Assembly (NCBI RefSeq): GCF_028640845.1
Contig: NC_080542.1
Coordinates: 132,053,580 to 132,117,579, forward strand
Reading direction: 5' to 3'
Length of the DNA stretch: 64,000 nucleotides
DNA from: Ahaetulla prasina
Taxonomy: Eukaryota; Chordata; Lepidosauria; Squamata; Colubridae
Position numbers and translations under genes: made by a program. The notes under the pieces are model-generated. The model had not been told where the DNA came from. It did no database searches and saw nothing but the letters and a program-made list of their open reading frames with translations. This document shows, piece after piece, positions 43,450 through 53,123 of this stretch (within the stretch, counting starts at the first letter, position 1; every line of letters starts with the position of its first letter).

Positions 43450-44054
43450 TTCAAAATTTTCCTGAAGATTAGAAAAGAGACTGATAAAATTAATACTGTT
43501 GTAAATCAAGGATTACCAGTATTTTAAATAAAGTCAATTGATCTGCAGGAAAATATATTTTGGTTTAAGGTGTAAATGACTAGTTGTCTATAGCATTTCA
43601 ACCTGAAAGGGTAAAAAAATAATAATGTGAAGCATAGTTGGACATGCAAAATACACCTCTTGACGTCTCTTAAATCAAGCATTTATTTTCCTGTAATTGT
43701 GGTGATCATAGAAAAAATAATGAAGCTTTAAAGGAGTTGTTGTCAACAGTGGTATGCCCAGACATATTCTGAATCATGTTTTCCCCACAAAATCCAGATT
43801 ACTCCTAAAACTCCTCTTGCCATACATCTGGTCCAAGGATACACGGAAAAATGGATAGATCAGTTTGTTCCCTGTTCATATCAACTTTGTGACTGTTTAT
43901 CCAAAAGTCCTTTCTGTCCTGCTTCTATACTGATCTCTATTTAAAACACACATACAGACACACGCTTTGCATTTTCACAAAATAGTGTCTGTTTTTGCAT
44001 GCATGTTTGTTCTAAGGTAGGTATGTAGTAGTGACGGAGGGTTTTTCCTATAGT
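43450..44054. other. Unassigned stretch
   Basis: Begins with AGATTAATC, an inverted echo of GTTAATCTGT from the CR1 end. A short CACACATACAGACACACG run is at 43948-43965. Nothing else recognised. Confidence 0.4.
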
Positions 44055-44346
44055 ACCATGTTTCCCTGAAAATAAGACCAGTTTAGATTGCAGAAAACAC
44101 GATTTCTGTAACAGAATTATCTATGCTTGGAATGCATTACCTGACTTTGTGGTCTCTTCTCATAACCCCAAAAGCTTTATTAAAAATCTATCCACTGTTG
44201 ACCTTACCCCATTTCTAAGAGGACTCTAAGGGGCGTGCATAAGAGCACAAACGTGCCTATCATTCCTGTCCTATTGTCCTATATATACATAGGTCGGTCT
44301 TTGGTTATTCGGGTTTTCTCCCGCGTAAAATTGGAAGTGTCTTGGC

Positions 44347-44380
44347 GACGTTTCGACGAAATCCCATTCGTCATCATCAG
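44347..44380 (-). ncRNA. Hammerhead-ribozyme-like core, left Penelope arm
   Basis: Complement of the right-arm motif: TCATCAG at 44374-44380 and GTTTC at 44350-44354 in + orientation. Stem II is six pairs here (GACGAA with TTCGTC), better than in the right arm, where one G is A. Confidence 0.5.
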
Positions 44381-44441
44381 GCTAGGTGCTTACAGCTTCC
44401 TATTTGTAGGAGAAATGTATGATCGCTGCTGTTTCTTCCTT

Positions 44442-45040
44442 TTAACTGCTAGTGGGGGTTTGAATTGATTGGTTGGGAGCTTGGCTGTGTTCTGATTGGG
44501 TGGAGGTGTGTTCTGATTGGTTGGGAGTTTGGCTGTGCTCTAATTGGATGGTGGGGTTGGCTGTGCTCTGATTGGCTGGGGGTGTGTTCTGTTGAGGGGG
44601 GCTTAGTTGTGCTAGGTTGGTTTGAGATGTCATTTGTGGTCGTGCTCCATCTTCATGGTGGGTGTCAGTCTGCTGCATGTATAGATTGGAGGGGTTTGAA
44701 ATGGCTAATGATGCAGCTGCAGTCTGGCTTCTGGTCCGTGGTTGTGCTTCATTATCGGTGTGGGTTTGAGTTTGCTTTCTGTATGGATGTGTGGTGGTGA
44801 CATGCTGTGTGGCACTCACGAGTGTGGGTCTTGCGTCATTCTTCATGTTAGGGACTCGTTTGTCGATAAGGGCGGGTTTCCAAATGGCTGGTAGGCGGGA
44901 GGTATCATCTTGTTTATTCATGCTGTATGGGCGTTTTTCTATCTCGATGGCTTCTCTAATTATTCTGTTGTTAAAGTGTTCAGTTTTGGCGATAGTTCTG
45001 GTATTTTTAAAATCAATTTTATGTCCTGTGGCTTTACAAA
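44442..45040 (-). pseudogene. Penelope-like element protein, GIY-YIG C-terminal end and Pro/Gln/Thr-rich tail
   Basis: The reverse-strand frame contains CKATGHKIDFKNTRTIAK, then FNNRIIREAIEIEKRPYSMN and STWKP-like LPAIWKP. This is the last part of the GIY-YIG endonuclease of Penelope-like elements (His, Arg and the REAIEI Glu visible; the GIY-YIG start itself is missing). After it come about 120 residues rich in Gln, Ser, Thr and Asn with repeated NQSEH and QLEHSQ phrases, and a stop at 44442. The apparent first 12 codons (from 45074) come from the opposite copy across the junction. Confidence 0.7.
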
Positions 45041-45276
45041 CGCGAAGCCAAACAACAGCAATGCAACTCACCAATTCAAATCCCCCTGCATCTCAAACCA
45101 ACCTAGCACAACTAAGCCCCCCCCAACAGAACACACCCCCAGCCAATCAGAGCACAGCCAACCCCACCATCCAATTAGAGCACAGCCAAACTCCCAACCA
45201 ATCAGAACACACCTCCACCCAATCAGAACACAGCCAAGCTCCCAACCAATCAGTTCAAACCCCCACTAGCAGTTAA
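45041..45276 (+). pseudogene. Penelope-like protein tail, second (inverted) copy
   Basis: Forward frame ending at 45276 reads QTNLAQLSPPQQNTPPANQS and NQSEHTSTQSEHSQAPNQSV, then TPTSS stop. It is the same low-complexity C-terminus as the left copy with few substitutions and a 19-codon deletion. The longer frame starting at 44791 is only read-through of the antisense of the left copy. Confidence 0.75.
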
Positions 45277-45337
45277 AAGGAAGAAACAGCAGCGATCATA
45301 TATTTCTCCTACAAATAGGAAGCTGTAAGCACCTAGC

Positions 45338-45371
45338 CTGATGATAACGAATGGGATTTCGTCGAAACGTC
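45338..45371 (+). ncRNA. Hammerhead-ribozyme-like core, right Penelope arm
   Basis: CTGATGA at 45338-45344, a five-pair stem II (ACGAA with TTCGT, loop of about 7), then GAAAC at 45364-45368 and GTC. The order CUGAUGA, stem II, GAAA, GUC is the conserved hammerhead core known from Penelope-like elements. Stem III would be minimal (ACGU could pair with a second copy), and stem I shows only about 2 obvious pairs, so self-cleavage is uncertain. Confidence 0.5.
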
Positions 45372-45449
45372 GCCAAGACACTTCCAATTTTACGCGGGAG
45401 AAAACCTGAATAACCAAAGACCTACATACAAACACCCGCGAAAACCTCA

Positions 45450-45451
<2 letters not shown>

Positions 45452-45512
<61 letters not shown>
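45452..45512 (+). repeat. (TA)n microsatellite in LINE A 3' UTR
   Basis: About 28 TA units with one TTTA interruption, directly right of the Penelope insertion. Confidence 0.93.
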
Positions 45513-45515
<3 letters not shown>

Positions 45516-45749
45516 GTATATATGCTTATACTACCTTGTTTCTCCTCATATATATGTTTATATATTATATAATCTTTTGTGTTATGCTTGTGTATATGTT
45601 ATGACAAAATCAAATCAATCAATAAATAAATAAGACCCTGTCTTATATTTTTTTAAACCCTGAAATAAGCTCTTTGCCTTATTGCCATGCGCTCAAAAGC
45701 CCAATTGGGTTTATTATCAGGGAATGTCTTATTTTTGGGGAAACAGGGT

Positions 45750-46200
45750 GGCCAATTTGATATACTTCCCCCCCCCCCTAAAATAGACAGTTGGATGATA
45801 TGCTACCTTTTTGCACCTTAAATAATGTCAAAAACCAAAAAGGAAAAATAACTACATAATAATAAGCTATGGCATAGACAGACACTTGTGTTAAAATGAA
45901 ATCCACCTGGAAGAATAATTCCCTTTATAAATTGTGCTGCTCCAAAACAGCAAAGTCAGTGCATTATCAAGAGGGGTGATCTTTACAATTAAACAGGTTA
46001 ACCTAAGCAGGTTAAATTAAACAAAGTGATTGGTAGATTGCCTTACTTCCTGTTGCTTTCTGTAAGGTATAGTGGGGCAAAGGCAATATGTGTGTGTGTG
46101 TGTGAGAAAATATAACATTGCATTTCATATGTTTTGTTTAATCTGCTGTCTGGCTAATTTATACTGACCAAAAGTGGTTAAAAAATGAGAGTTAAAATTC
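45750..46200. other. Unassigned stretch
   Basis: A (TG)n run of about 8 units at 46090-46105; otherwise nothing. Confidence 0.45.
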
Positions 46201-46640
46201 AGTGGTGGGTAACCTTTGGCCACAGAGGGCAGCATTAGACTATTTGACTCCTTTTTTGTGAGTCCTATAGGTTCTGATTGCACCATCTCTCCCCCCCTCC
46301 ATCCTTCTCTTTCCCTTCTTTTCCTCTTTCTTCCTCCTTTCCTCTCTCCCTCCCCCTCTCTCTTGTTCTTTCTCTCTCTTCTTCTTCTCCCTCCCTCTTT
46401 CCCTTTTCCTTCCTCTCGCTCTTTGTCTTTCTCGTCTCTGTCTCTCTCTGTGTCTTTTCTTTTGTTCCTTTTCCCTCTCTTTCCCTCCCTCCTTTTCTCT
46501 TCCTCCATTTCTCTCTCTCCCTTATTCTCCTTCCCTCAGTCCATGTCTCTCATCTTCCTCTGCCTACTTCTCTCACTCCCTTCCTCACTTCCATTGTTCC
46601 TCTATTCCCCTCTTTCTCTCTCCTCCTTCTCTCTCTTGTA
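46201..46640 (+). repeat. Possible hAT left end followed by a polypyrimidine tract
   Basis: CAGTGGTGGGTAACCTTTGG at 46202 is a hAT-like left end without a detected right end. 46283-46640 is more than 90% C/T (CTCC, TTCC and TCTC units). The Ser/Leu/Phe- and Arg/Glu/Lys-rich frames on the two strands are simple-repeat artefacts. Confidence 0.75.
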
Positions 46641-47040
46641 TTAAAGCTTATCATGTACCATGAGGGCTTTCAATATTTGCCTCTAGAAAATATTGATTTC
46701 TATCCTTCATCTCAAATGTCATTCTATATTTTTCTAACAACTTTCCTATTCTTCAATATTCAAAGGGTCCCATTCCACGCCCCTCACCCCACCGCTATCA
46801 AATCTCACTTACAAAATGCAGGCTAGAAAGTAGAAAGATCAGGGATATCCTATCCCCACTATCTCCACCACTGCCTCCCCCTTTTTAACCTCAGCTTAAA
46901 GCTGAAGATGGGGGGGGGAACCCAAAATAAAGCAGGTCAAATCAGCTGTAGAATTTTAATTTGTAGTAGAAAGATCTCCACAATGCAGAACAATCATAGG
47001 AATAGTATGAATTCGTCTGCTTGATAGAAGCATTCCGGAA
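46641..47040. other. Unassigned stretch
   Basis: No recognised feature; a (G)8 run is at 46910-46918. Confidence 0.4.
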
Positions 47041-47044
47041 AGCA

Positions 47045-47333
47045 TTATAGCTTGAACTATGGTGCTGGCGAAAACTCCTGCGAGTCCCTTGGACTGCAAG
47101 GCGGTCAAACTGGTCAGACTTAGAGGAGATCATGCTGGGAATAATGGAGGGCAAAAGAAGAATGGGACAATAGAGAACAAGGTGGCTGGATGGAGTCACT
47201 GAAGCAGTCGGCATGAGCTTAAATGGACTCTGGGAGGTGGTAGAGGACAGGAAGGCCTGGAGGAACATTGTCTATGGTGTCACAATGGGTTGAACACAAC
47301 TTCACAACTAACAACAACAACAACAACAACCTT
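47045..47333 (+). mobile_element. RTE/BovB LINE, 3' end
   Basis: CTCCTGCGAGTCCCTTGGAC, CTGGATGGAGTCACTGAAGC, then GTCACAATGGGTTGAACACA and a (CAA)n tail at 47307-47330. This is the same end type as 15070-15530 and the reverse copy at 63195. Confidence 0.8.
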
Positions 47334-48655
47334 AGGACTCTAATGTGGTCCTAGGTCCCTAATGTGGTCCTAGGTCCCTAAGGTCAAAACAGCCAGAGAA
47401 CATGATTCAGAGAATCTAATGTCCATCCACTTTTAACACCACCAGTTCTACCCATGTATTCAAAAATATACATTGGTATTCTGATTATTCATATTTGTAG
47501 GTGCTCACAAGCAGGGACACAGAGATGGTTTCTCTCTCCAGTTGCTGTTTCCATACAACTGGTATTTGGAGGGATGTTTGCCCCTAACAAGATATAACAT
47601 TCAGTCATCACATCTAATACATCTTGATAAATCTGACCTTCATGTGCTTATCCTTTAAAGCCAATGTGTTAGTGACCATCACCATATCTTGTGGTAATGA
47701 GTTTTGGAAGTTATTTATGTGGTGTGTGAAGAAGTTGTTTCTTTGCCTGTAAACAGTTCTGTCCTGAGAAGTGAGACAGCAACATGAATCAAGTTATGAT
47801 CTGAGATTTATCTTTGACCTTGGCTCTTAAGTGCCATAGGATTCCCTTTCTCAAGACTGGAGATAAGACTGGAGAAAAGGTCCTGATCTTAGAGGGGTGT
47901 CTGAATTGCCACCCCCTCTTTGGTTGCAATAGCTGGCTGTTTCCAACACTGGCACACTGACATAGTCAAAAAAGACAGAAATCCTGCTTCCAGCCCCAGG
48001 TATATCAGGGCATGCTAACACCATGTAACCTGCATGTTATCAGTTACAAGCTTGTTTTACCTTTTTCTGAACTTTGGATGACAAGAAGCAACTTGGCACC
48101 AGCAATTGTTAACTAATAAGCAAATGGAATGTGAAAAGAAAAGAATTTTATCACTGCTTGGAAAAGGAAATTGTGGTCTGTAGCTGGGTACATGTTAAGA
48201 TCGTGCACTGATGCATGAACCAGGAAGCAATTCATCAAGATCAGATCAGAAAGAGATTGGAAGACAGCAACCAGAGATAAGAATGTTAACAGTTAACTGC
48301 CAGGCAGTAAGTCACTTTTGACTCAGCAGCCAACAATCAATGAAAGTCTTGGGTGACATGGAAAGGAATGTGTGATGGATGCTTCTGGCAGAAAATCAAG
48401 AACAAACTGTTTGCGTTTGTTTTGGAAAACTCCATTGTCTGAACTATCTACCCCAACTATAAAGCTGTCTTCCCAGATAGCTAAGTTGAGGTTGGCCAAC
48501 TCAGTTGTGAGCTGGAGGTATGTAAAATGGTATGAGTGAGTAAATGTGGGGTGGTGTTTTTTTTCCCAAACACTGAAATCAACAAAACATTACCCCTGCT
48601 AAGTCTCAGTGTCTCATGTTATTTATTGCATAAGGTAAGCTACTTCTTAGGAGAT
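47334..48655. other. Mostly unassigned, possible CR1-like remnant at 47590-47800
   Basis: A 20 bp tandem (CTAATGTGGTCCTAGGTCC, about two copies) is at 47340-47380. 47690-47760 (GGTAATGAGTTTTGGAAGTT and GTGTGTGAAGAAGTTGTTTC) resembles the reverse strand of an old CR1/L3-type 3' region. No gene found. Confidence 0.35.
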
Positions 48656-48659
48656 TGGC

Positions 48660-48897
48660 TAGTTTGACCTAATGATTAAGGAACCAAGGGGACTGTGCAT
48701 ATTTCTAATCCCACCTTAGCCATGAAAGTCAGCTGGGTCACATTGAGCCTATCATTTTCTCTCAGCCCAACTCACCTCAGGGAGAAGCTGTTGTGGACAA
48801 ACCATGAGGATGAAAGAGATATATATGTTCACCATACTGAGTTATTTGTAAAACTAATAAAGTTGGGATGTAAATAAACAAATAAATATTAGCAAGA
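48660..48897 (+). mobile_element. tRNA-derived SINE (ACA-like) with AATAAAT tail
   Basis: Head TAGTTTGACCTAATGATTAA (A-box-like), body CTCTCAGCCCAACTCACCTC, 3' part CTAATAAAGTTGGGATGTAA and tail AACAAATAAAT. The 3' part resembles the L2-type ending AATAAAGGCGGGATATAAAT common in squamates. Confidence 0.65.
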
Positions 48898-49349
48898 ACC
48901 TGATTGTATGAGAAAGCAAGGTCTGTCTCTTTAGAGATAAATTCTTGTTTTTCAGACCTTTTCCATTTAAGCTATGGATCTTTAAATTTTGAGGCTGGTG
49001 GGCACTTCTAGAACTCACAGAATATATCACGAATGCTATGGGCTACCATGAGTGGATAGCGTACACATTCATAGAATCCTCTTGGATTCTATAAATTTAA
49101 CATTTCGTGTAGCAGCTTGTTCTACTGGGCAACAGCTCATGTGTTCCTGTAAAGGTAAAGGTAAAGGTAAAGCACATATTTGCTAGTCGTTCCTGACTCT
49201 AGGGGGCGGAGCTGATCTCCGTTTCAAAACCGAAGACCCAGTGCCGTCCGAAGACATCTCCGTGGTCATGTGGCCGGCATAATTAAACACCAAGGGTGCA
49301 CAGAATGCTGTTACCTTCCCAACAAAGGTGGTCCCTATTTTTCTAATGG

Positions 49350-50119
49350 ACAGCTAATTTTTCAAATGGACAGCTAACATCAAAAACATCATTAAAAAAG
49401 GACAACAAAGAATGTTCTTTCTGCGCCAACTCAGTAAGCTCAAACTGCCCAAGGAGCTGCTGATCCAATTCTACAGAGGAATTATTGAGTCTGTCATTTG
49501 CACCTCTATAACTGTCTGGTTCGGTTCTGCAACCCAACAAGAAAAACACAGACTTCAGAGGATAATTAGAACTGCAGAAAAAATAATTGCTACCAACTTG
49601 CCTTCCATTGAGGACCTGTATACTGCATGAATCAAGAAGAGGGCCATGAAAATATTGCAGATCCCTCGCATCCTGGACATAAACTGTTTCAACTCCTACC
49701 CTCAAAACAACGCTATAGAGCACTGCACACCAGAACAACTAGACACAAGAACAGTTTTTTCCCGAAGGCCATCACTCTGCTAAACAAATAATTCCCTCAA
49801 CACTGTCAGACTATTTACTGAATCTGCACTACTATTAATCGTTTCATAGTTCCCATCACCAAGCTCTTTCCACTTATGACTGTATGACTATAACTTGTTG
49901 CTGGCAATCCTTATGATTTATATTGATATATTGATCATCAATTGTGTTGTAAATGTTGTACCTTGATGAACGTATCTTTTCTTTTATGTACACTGAGAGC
50001 ATATGCACCAAGACAAATTCCTTGTGTGTCCAATCACACTTGGCCAATAAAAAATTCTATTCTATTCTATTCTATTCTATTCTATTCTATTCTATTCTAT
50101 TCTATTCTATTCTATTCTA
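49350..50119 (+). mobile_element. LINE family B 3' part with (ATTCT)n tail, inside a SINE
   Basis: Begins in the RT thumb region (GGACAGCTAACATCAAAAAC), with IESVICTSITVWFGSATQQE-type codons on the + strand, one stop at 49628-49630 and shifts after. It ends CACTTGGCCAATAAAAAATT plus 12-13 ATTCT units (50057-50119). The first ~30 bp duplicate AATGGACAGCTAA, a 5'-junction irregularity. Confidence 0.88.
50057..50119 (+). repeat. (ATTCT)n microsatellite, LINE B tail
   Basis: Twelve or thirteen perfect units ending at the SINE junction ATGTGCTTTCG. Confidence 0.95.
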
Positions 50120-50269
50120 TGTGCTTTCGAACTGCTAGTTTGGCAGAAGCTGGGACAAGTAACGAAAGGTCACTCCATTACACGGCACTAGGAATTCAAA
50201 CCACTGAACTGCTGACCTTTCAATTGACAAGCTCAGCGTCTTAGCCACTAAGCCACCATGTCCCCCTGT

Positions 50270-50465
50270 GTTCTTGAAGTCCTCTCAAAATCTAGCCTAA
50301 ATGTACTTCCTTGTAGTTTTAACCCACTGATCCTGACTGTGTCTTCTGAGAGAAGATATCCATTCCTATATTACTGACAGTACTTCAAATTATGATCACA
50401 TCACCCTGCAGTCATTTCTTCTATTAGCTAAATATACCCAGATCCTTATAACAAAGCCAAAATAA
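50270..50465 (-). mobile_element. Possible CR1/L3-like fragment
   Basis: Forward strand AATGTACTTCCTTGTAGTTT, then AACCCACTGATCCTGACTGT and TATGATCACATCACCCTGCA resemble the complement of a CR1-type RT C-terminal region. Very decayed; moderate doubt. Confidence 0.4.
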
Positions 50466-50529
50466 TTCCCAATTTATGGAAATGTATGTGGAGTTAGATT
50501 CTGGTTCAATTCTACAGAAACATCTACCT

Positions 50530-50708
50530 TTTAATGAAAGTATCTTTTCTTTTATGTACACTGAAAGTGTATGCAGCAAGACAAATTCCTTGTGTGTCCA
50601 ATCACACACACTTGGCCAATAAAAAACTTCTATTCTATTCTATTCTATTCTATTCTATTCTATTCTATTCTATTCTATTCTATTCTATTCTATTCTATTC
50701 TATTCTCA
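50530..50708 (+). mobile_element. LINE family B terminal fragment with (ATTCT)n tail
   Basis: About 100 bp of LINE B 3' end (GTATCTTTTCTTTTATGTAC to CACTTGGCCAATAAAAAACT), followed by about 15 ATTCT units (50632-50706). The longest tail in the window on the shortest LINE body. Confidence 0.9.
50632..50706 (+). repeat. (ATTCT)n microsatellite, LINE B tail
   Basis: About fifteen uninterrupted units. Confidence 0.95.
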
Positions 50709-50709
50709 A

Positions 50710-51611
50710 ATAGCAATAGCAGTCTATACTTGTCTGTCTGTCAGCCTCTCCCTCTTTCTTGCCCCCCCCTAAAATAACTTGACTCAATATATTTGCAAAA
50801 GTAGAGTAATCTATTGTGTTTCCTTCTTACTTAAATTAAAAATATAAATCAATGGGGCATTGTGGTTGCTCTTGAATATAGAAACAAAAACATAACCTAG
50901 TAAAGAAAATTTAATAACATACTTCTAAAACTTCTGTTGATTCATAGCTTCACTGCTTCCAACTAGTATGCAGTTATATAAATACTCAAAAAAGTAGATA
51001 CAAAAGTACTGCCTTACTGATAGCGTTTGAGAAGATCCCTTCCTAGAGAATGAAGGGTTATCAAAATTACAGCTAAATTAATGATCCTATTGCTTTCCTT
51101 CCAAATTAAATGACAGTAACTAAAACATTGGCATCTTCTCTCACCTCTGCTTTCAAATTTAATAATGTCATTGCCTTTGTGGCCATCAATCATTCCAAAG
51201 CATTGAATCTTAACTATATTCCTTGAGCGTAATCTTGACAGTCAGGTGTAAAGTAGAATAATTAACACTACTCGGCATGAGCAGGAAGGTTAGGCTGCTG
51301 TGTTGTAATTCCAAGGGAGAGTTAGATCTGAGTAATTGTCAACTTGTCATCCAGTGATTGCTTTGAGTTTATACTGAGCCTCCTGAACATATTGCCTTCT
51401 ATGAGACAAGCTGATTTGGAGGTGACACAGATGCTTTGAAAAGGAAGCAGAAAAAATGCTCTCATAATATCCACCTTTAGTGACTCTAGGATGAAACCTA
51501 GGACATGAGTAGTGCTTGACGAGATTCGATACATACATAGCACCCCTCTCACTCCCTGTAATAGCAAATTCAAGGGTTGAACCTCAACAGAAGTGACATA
51601 ACATGTCAAAT
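50710..51611. other. Unassigned stretch
   Basis: No recognised gene or repeat. ORFs at 51322-51609 (reverse) have no motif. Confidence 0.4.
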
Positions 51612-51619
51612 TGTTAGTG

Positions 51620-52443
51620 CAGTGGTCCTCAACCTAGAGGGGGGTGCTAGTGAGGGCCTAGTAGGTGAGGAGATGAGAGGAGAACCAGCCCACCACCTGT
51701 GCAAGTTTATTTTTATTTATTTATTTGTCAATCATATATAAGATAACAGGTAAAAGTATAAACATAATTTGGATACATGAAAAGAGTAAGTAAAAAGGAA
51801 TATTAGGACAGTGACAGTAGGCACGCAGGTGCACTTATGTACACCCCTTACAGACATCTTAGGAATGGGGTGAGGTCAACAGTAGACAGTTTAAGGTTAA
51901 AGTTTTGGGGGTTTGGGGAAGAAACTACAGAGTCAGGTAGTACATTCCAGGCATTGACTACTCTGTTGCTGAAGTCATATTTTCTGCAGTCTACTTTGGA
52001 GCGGTTTACCTTGAGTTTGTATCTATTATGTCCTCATGTATTATTGTCGATGAAGCTGAAGTAGTCATTGACAAGTAGGACATTGTGACAGATAATATTA
52101 TGTACTATACTTAGGTCAGACTAAAGTTGGTGTAGTTCTAAGTTGTCTAAGCCCAAAATTTGGAGTCTGGTGGCATAAGGGATTTTATTGCAAGCAGAGG
52201 TGTTGAGGACTCTTCTTGTGAAATATCTCTGGACTCTCTCGATTGTATTTATGTCCAATATACAGTGGGGGTTCCAGACAGATGAGCTGTATTCAAGAAT
52301 TGGTCTAGCAAATGTTTTGTTTGCTCTAGTTAGTAGTACAATATTACTAGAGAAGAAGCTATGCAGGCATCCCTGAGCCAGCCAACCAAGCGCTCACGTG
52401 GCCCAATTCTGAAGGGGCCATGGTCTGGGGTTGGGGACCCTTG
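51620..52443 (+). mobile_element. hAT MITE with CAGTGGTCCTCAACC ends, split by LINE A
   Basis: Left end CAGTGGTCCTCAACCTAGAG; right end TCTGGGGTTGGGGACCCTTG. Flanking octamers TGTTAGTG (51612-51619) and TGTTAAGG (52444-52451) match at 6 of 8. Only about 160 bp is hAT; the rest is the LINE. Confidence 0.78.
51706..52366 (-). mobile_element. LINE family A, 3' end, inside a hAT element
   Basis: The (TTTA) tail is on the left, then GGTAGGCACGCAGG-like UTR and reversed RT C-terminal codons (ATTCTTGAATACAGCTCATC in coding sense near 52290). Homologous to 1-780 over its whole length. Short candidate target duplication TGCAAG/TGCAGG at the ends. Confidence 0.88.
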
Positions 52444-52454
52444 TGTTAAGGCTC

Positions 52455-52840
52455 AACCTCATTTTAGAACTTGTATGCCACTGCCTCATGAGGATCAGAA
52501 CTGAATCCTGAACAAAAAACACAATAGAGAACTACACTTCCATTCCCCTAATGATATTTTATGTAAGTCTCTCTCCGAAGAGATTGGTCTGCCCCACTTG
52601 GGTGATATGCTACAGACCCTAACTTCATTTGCAAAGGAATTTCAGCTGGCAGGATCGACAAGAAGAATCTTTCCTGCCATGTCCTTCCTGTCCTTTAGAA
52701 CATTTTGACCCTGCAGGTAACCCTCACCATCTTAGCCTTGTCTCTGCTGATTGGCTTGGTTCCCCAATGGGTGAGATAATATCTCACCTTTGTATTGCTT
52801 CTTGCATGATTCCTAGTTTCATCTGTTAATTTTAGTGGGT
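52455..52840. other. Unassigned stretch
   Basis: ORF 52629-52829 has no known motif; it may be part of the L2-like 3' UTR that follows, but this is not demonstrable. Confidence 0.35.
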
Positions 52841-52960
52841 TTTTTTAAAAAATGTTTTTATATTTCTGCTTTTATTGTATTGCAAGCCACTCAGAGTTGC
52901 TTTGGATAGTAAAGATGGGCTGAGTATAAATTTAATTAATAAATAACTCAAAGTCTGAAT
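52841..52960 (+). mobile_element. L2/SINE-type 3' terminus
   Basis: TATTGTATTGCAAGCCACTC, GAGTTGCTTTGGATAGTAAA and ATAAATTTAATTAATAAATA follow the squamate L2 end pattern GTAAGCCGCCCAGAGTCGC. Confidence 0.6.
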
Positions 52961-53123
52961 ATAATTTCAGGAAAAAAATATGGTTCAGATTTCAAGTAAG
53001 TGTGTCAGGGCTCAATTAATGACTGGAAAATTCTAATCTATCTTGGTAGGTTTATAGAACTGGCAAGGAAGAATGCCAAGAATGTAATGATGTCCAGAGC
53101 CATCATTAGGGCTAAGAATAAGA

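Larger units (their letters stand above)
44292..45435. mobile_element. Penelope-like element: two 5'-truncated copies joined head to head
   Basis: A left copy (reverse strand, 45040 to 44292) and a right copy (forward, 45041 to 45435) share about 340 bp of inverted sequence. The outer parts read CAAAGACCTACATAC-like ends, TTTTACGCGGGAGAAAACCT and CGTCGAAACGTCGCC. The left copy still encodes part of a GIY-YIG endonuclease. Penelope-like elements are known for partial inverted and tandem copies. The right copy lacks about 57 bp present in the left. The target was the AT-rich 3' UTR of LINE A. Confidence 0.8.
44080..45628 (+). mobile_element. LINE family A, 3' end, split by a Penelope-like insertion
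   Basis: 44080-44290 carries the last RT codons (CAGAGTTATC-like and GCTTGGAATGCATTACCTGA) and 3' UTR; 45440-45628 carries the rest of the 3' UTR and an AATAAATA tail. A 9 bp duplication AATAAGACC lies at 44071-44079 and 45629-45637. 5'-truncated to about 400 bp of LINE sequence. Confidence 0.88.
44056..45749. mobile_element. MITE with CCCTGTTTCCCCGAAAATAA-type ends, split by LINE A
   Basis: Left piece ACCATGTTTCCCTGAAAATA (44056-44079); right piece 45629-45749 ends TTTTTGGGGAAACAGGGT. The two ends are inverted repeats over about 20 bp. The LINE A insertion duplicated AATAAGACC from the MITE's left terminus. Confidence 0.75.
49141..50266 (-). mobile_element. tRNA SINE with (GGTAAA)n tail, split by LINE B
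   Basis: Left part 49141-49350 (GGTAAA repeats, CTAGGGGGCGGAGCTGATCT, GGTGGTCCCTATTTTTCT) and right part 50120-50266 (GTGCTTTCGAACTGCTAGTT to TAGCCACTAAGCCACCATG) together equal the SINE at 3408-3795. The tRNA head with the TTCAAACC B-box region is well preserved. Confidence 0.88.

Noticed and set aside
44910..45269. 119-codon forward ORF beside the Penelope-like tail
   Set aside because: It is an out-of-frame shadow of the real tail reading frame and of the antisense of the opposite arm.
46125..46826. Arg/Glu/Lys-rich and Ser/Leu/Phe-rich ORFs on opposite strands
   Set aside because: Both come from a polypyrimidine tract, not from a gene.
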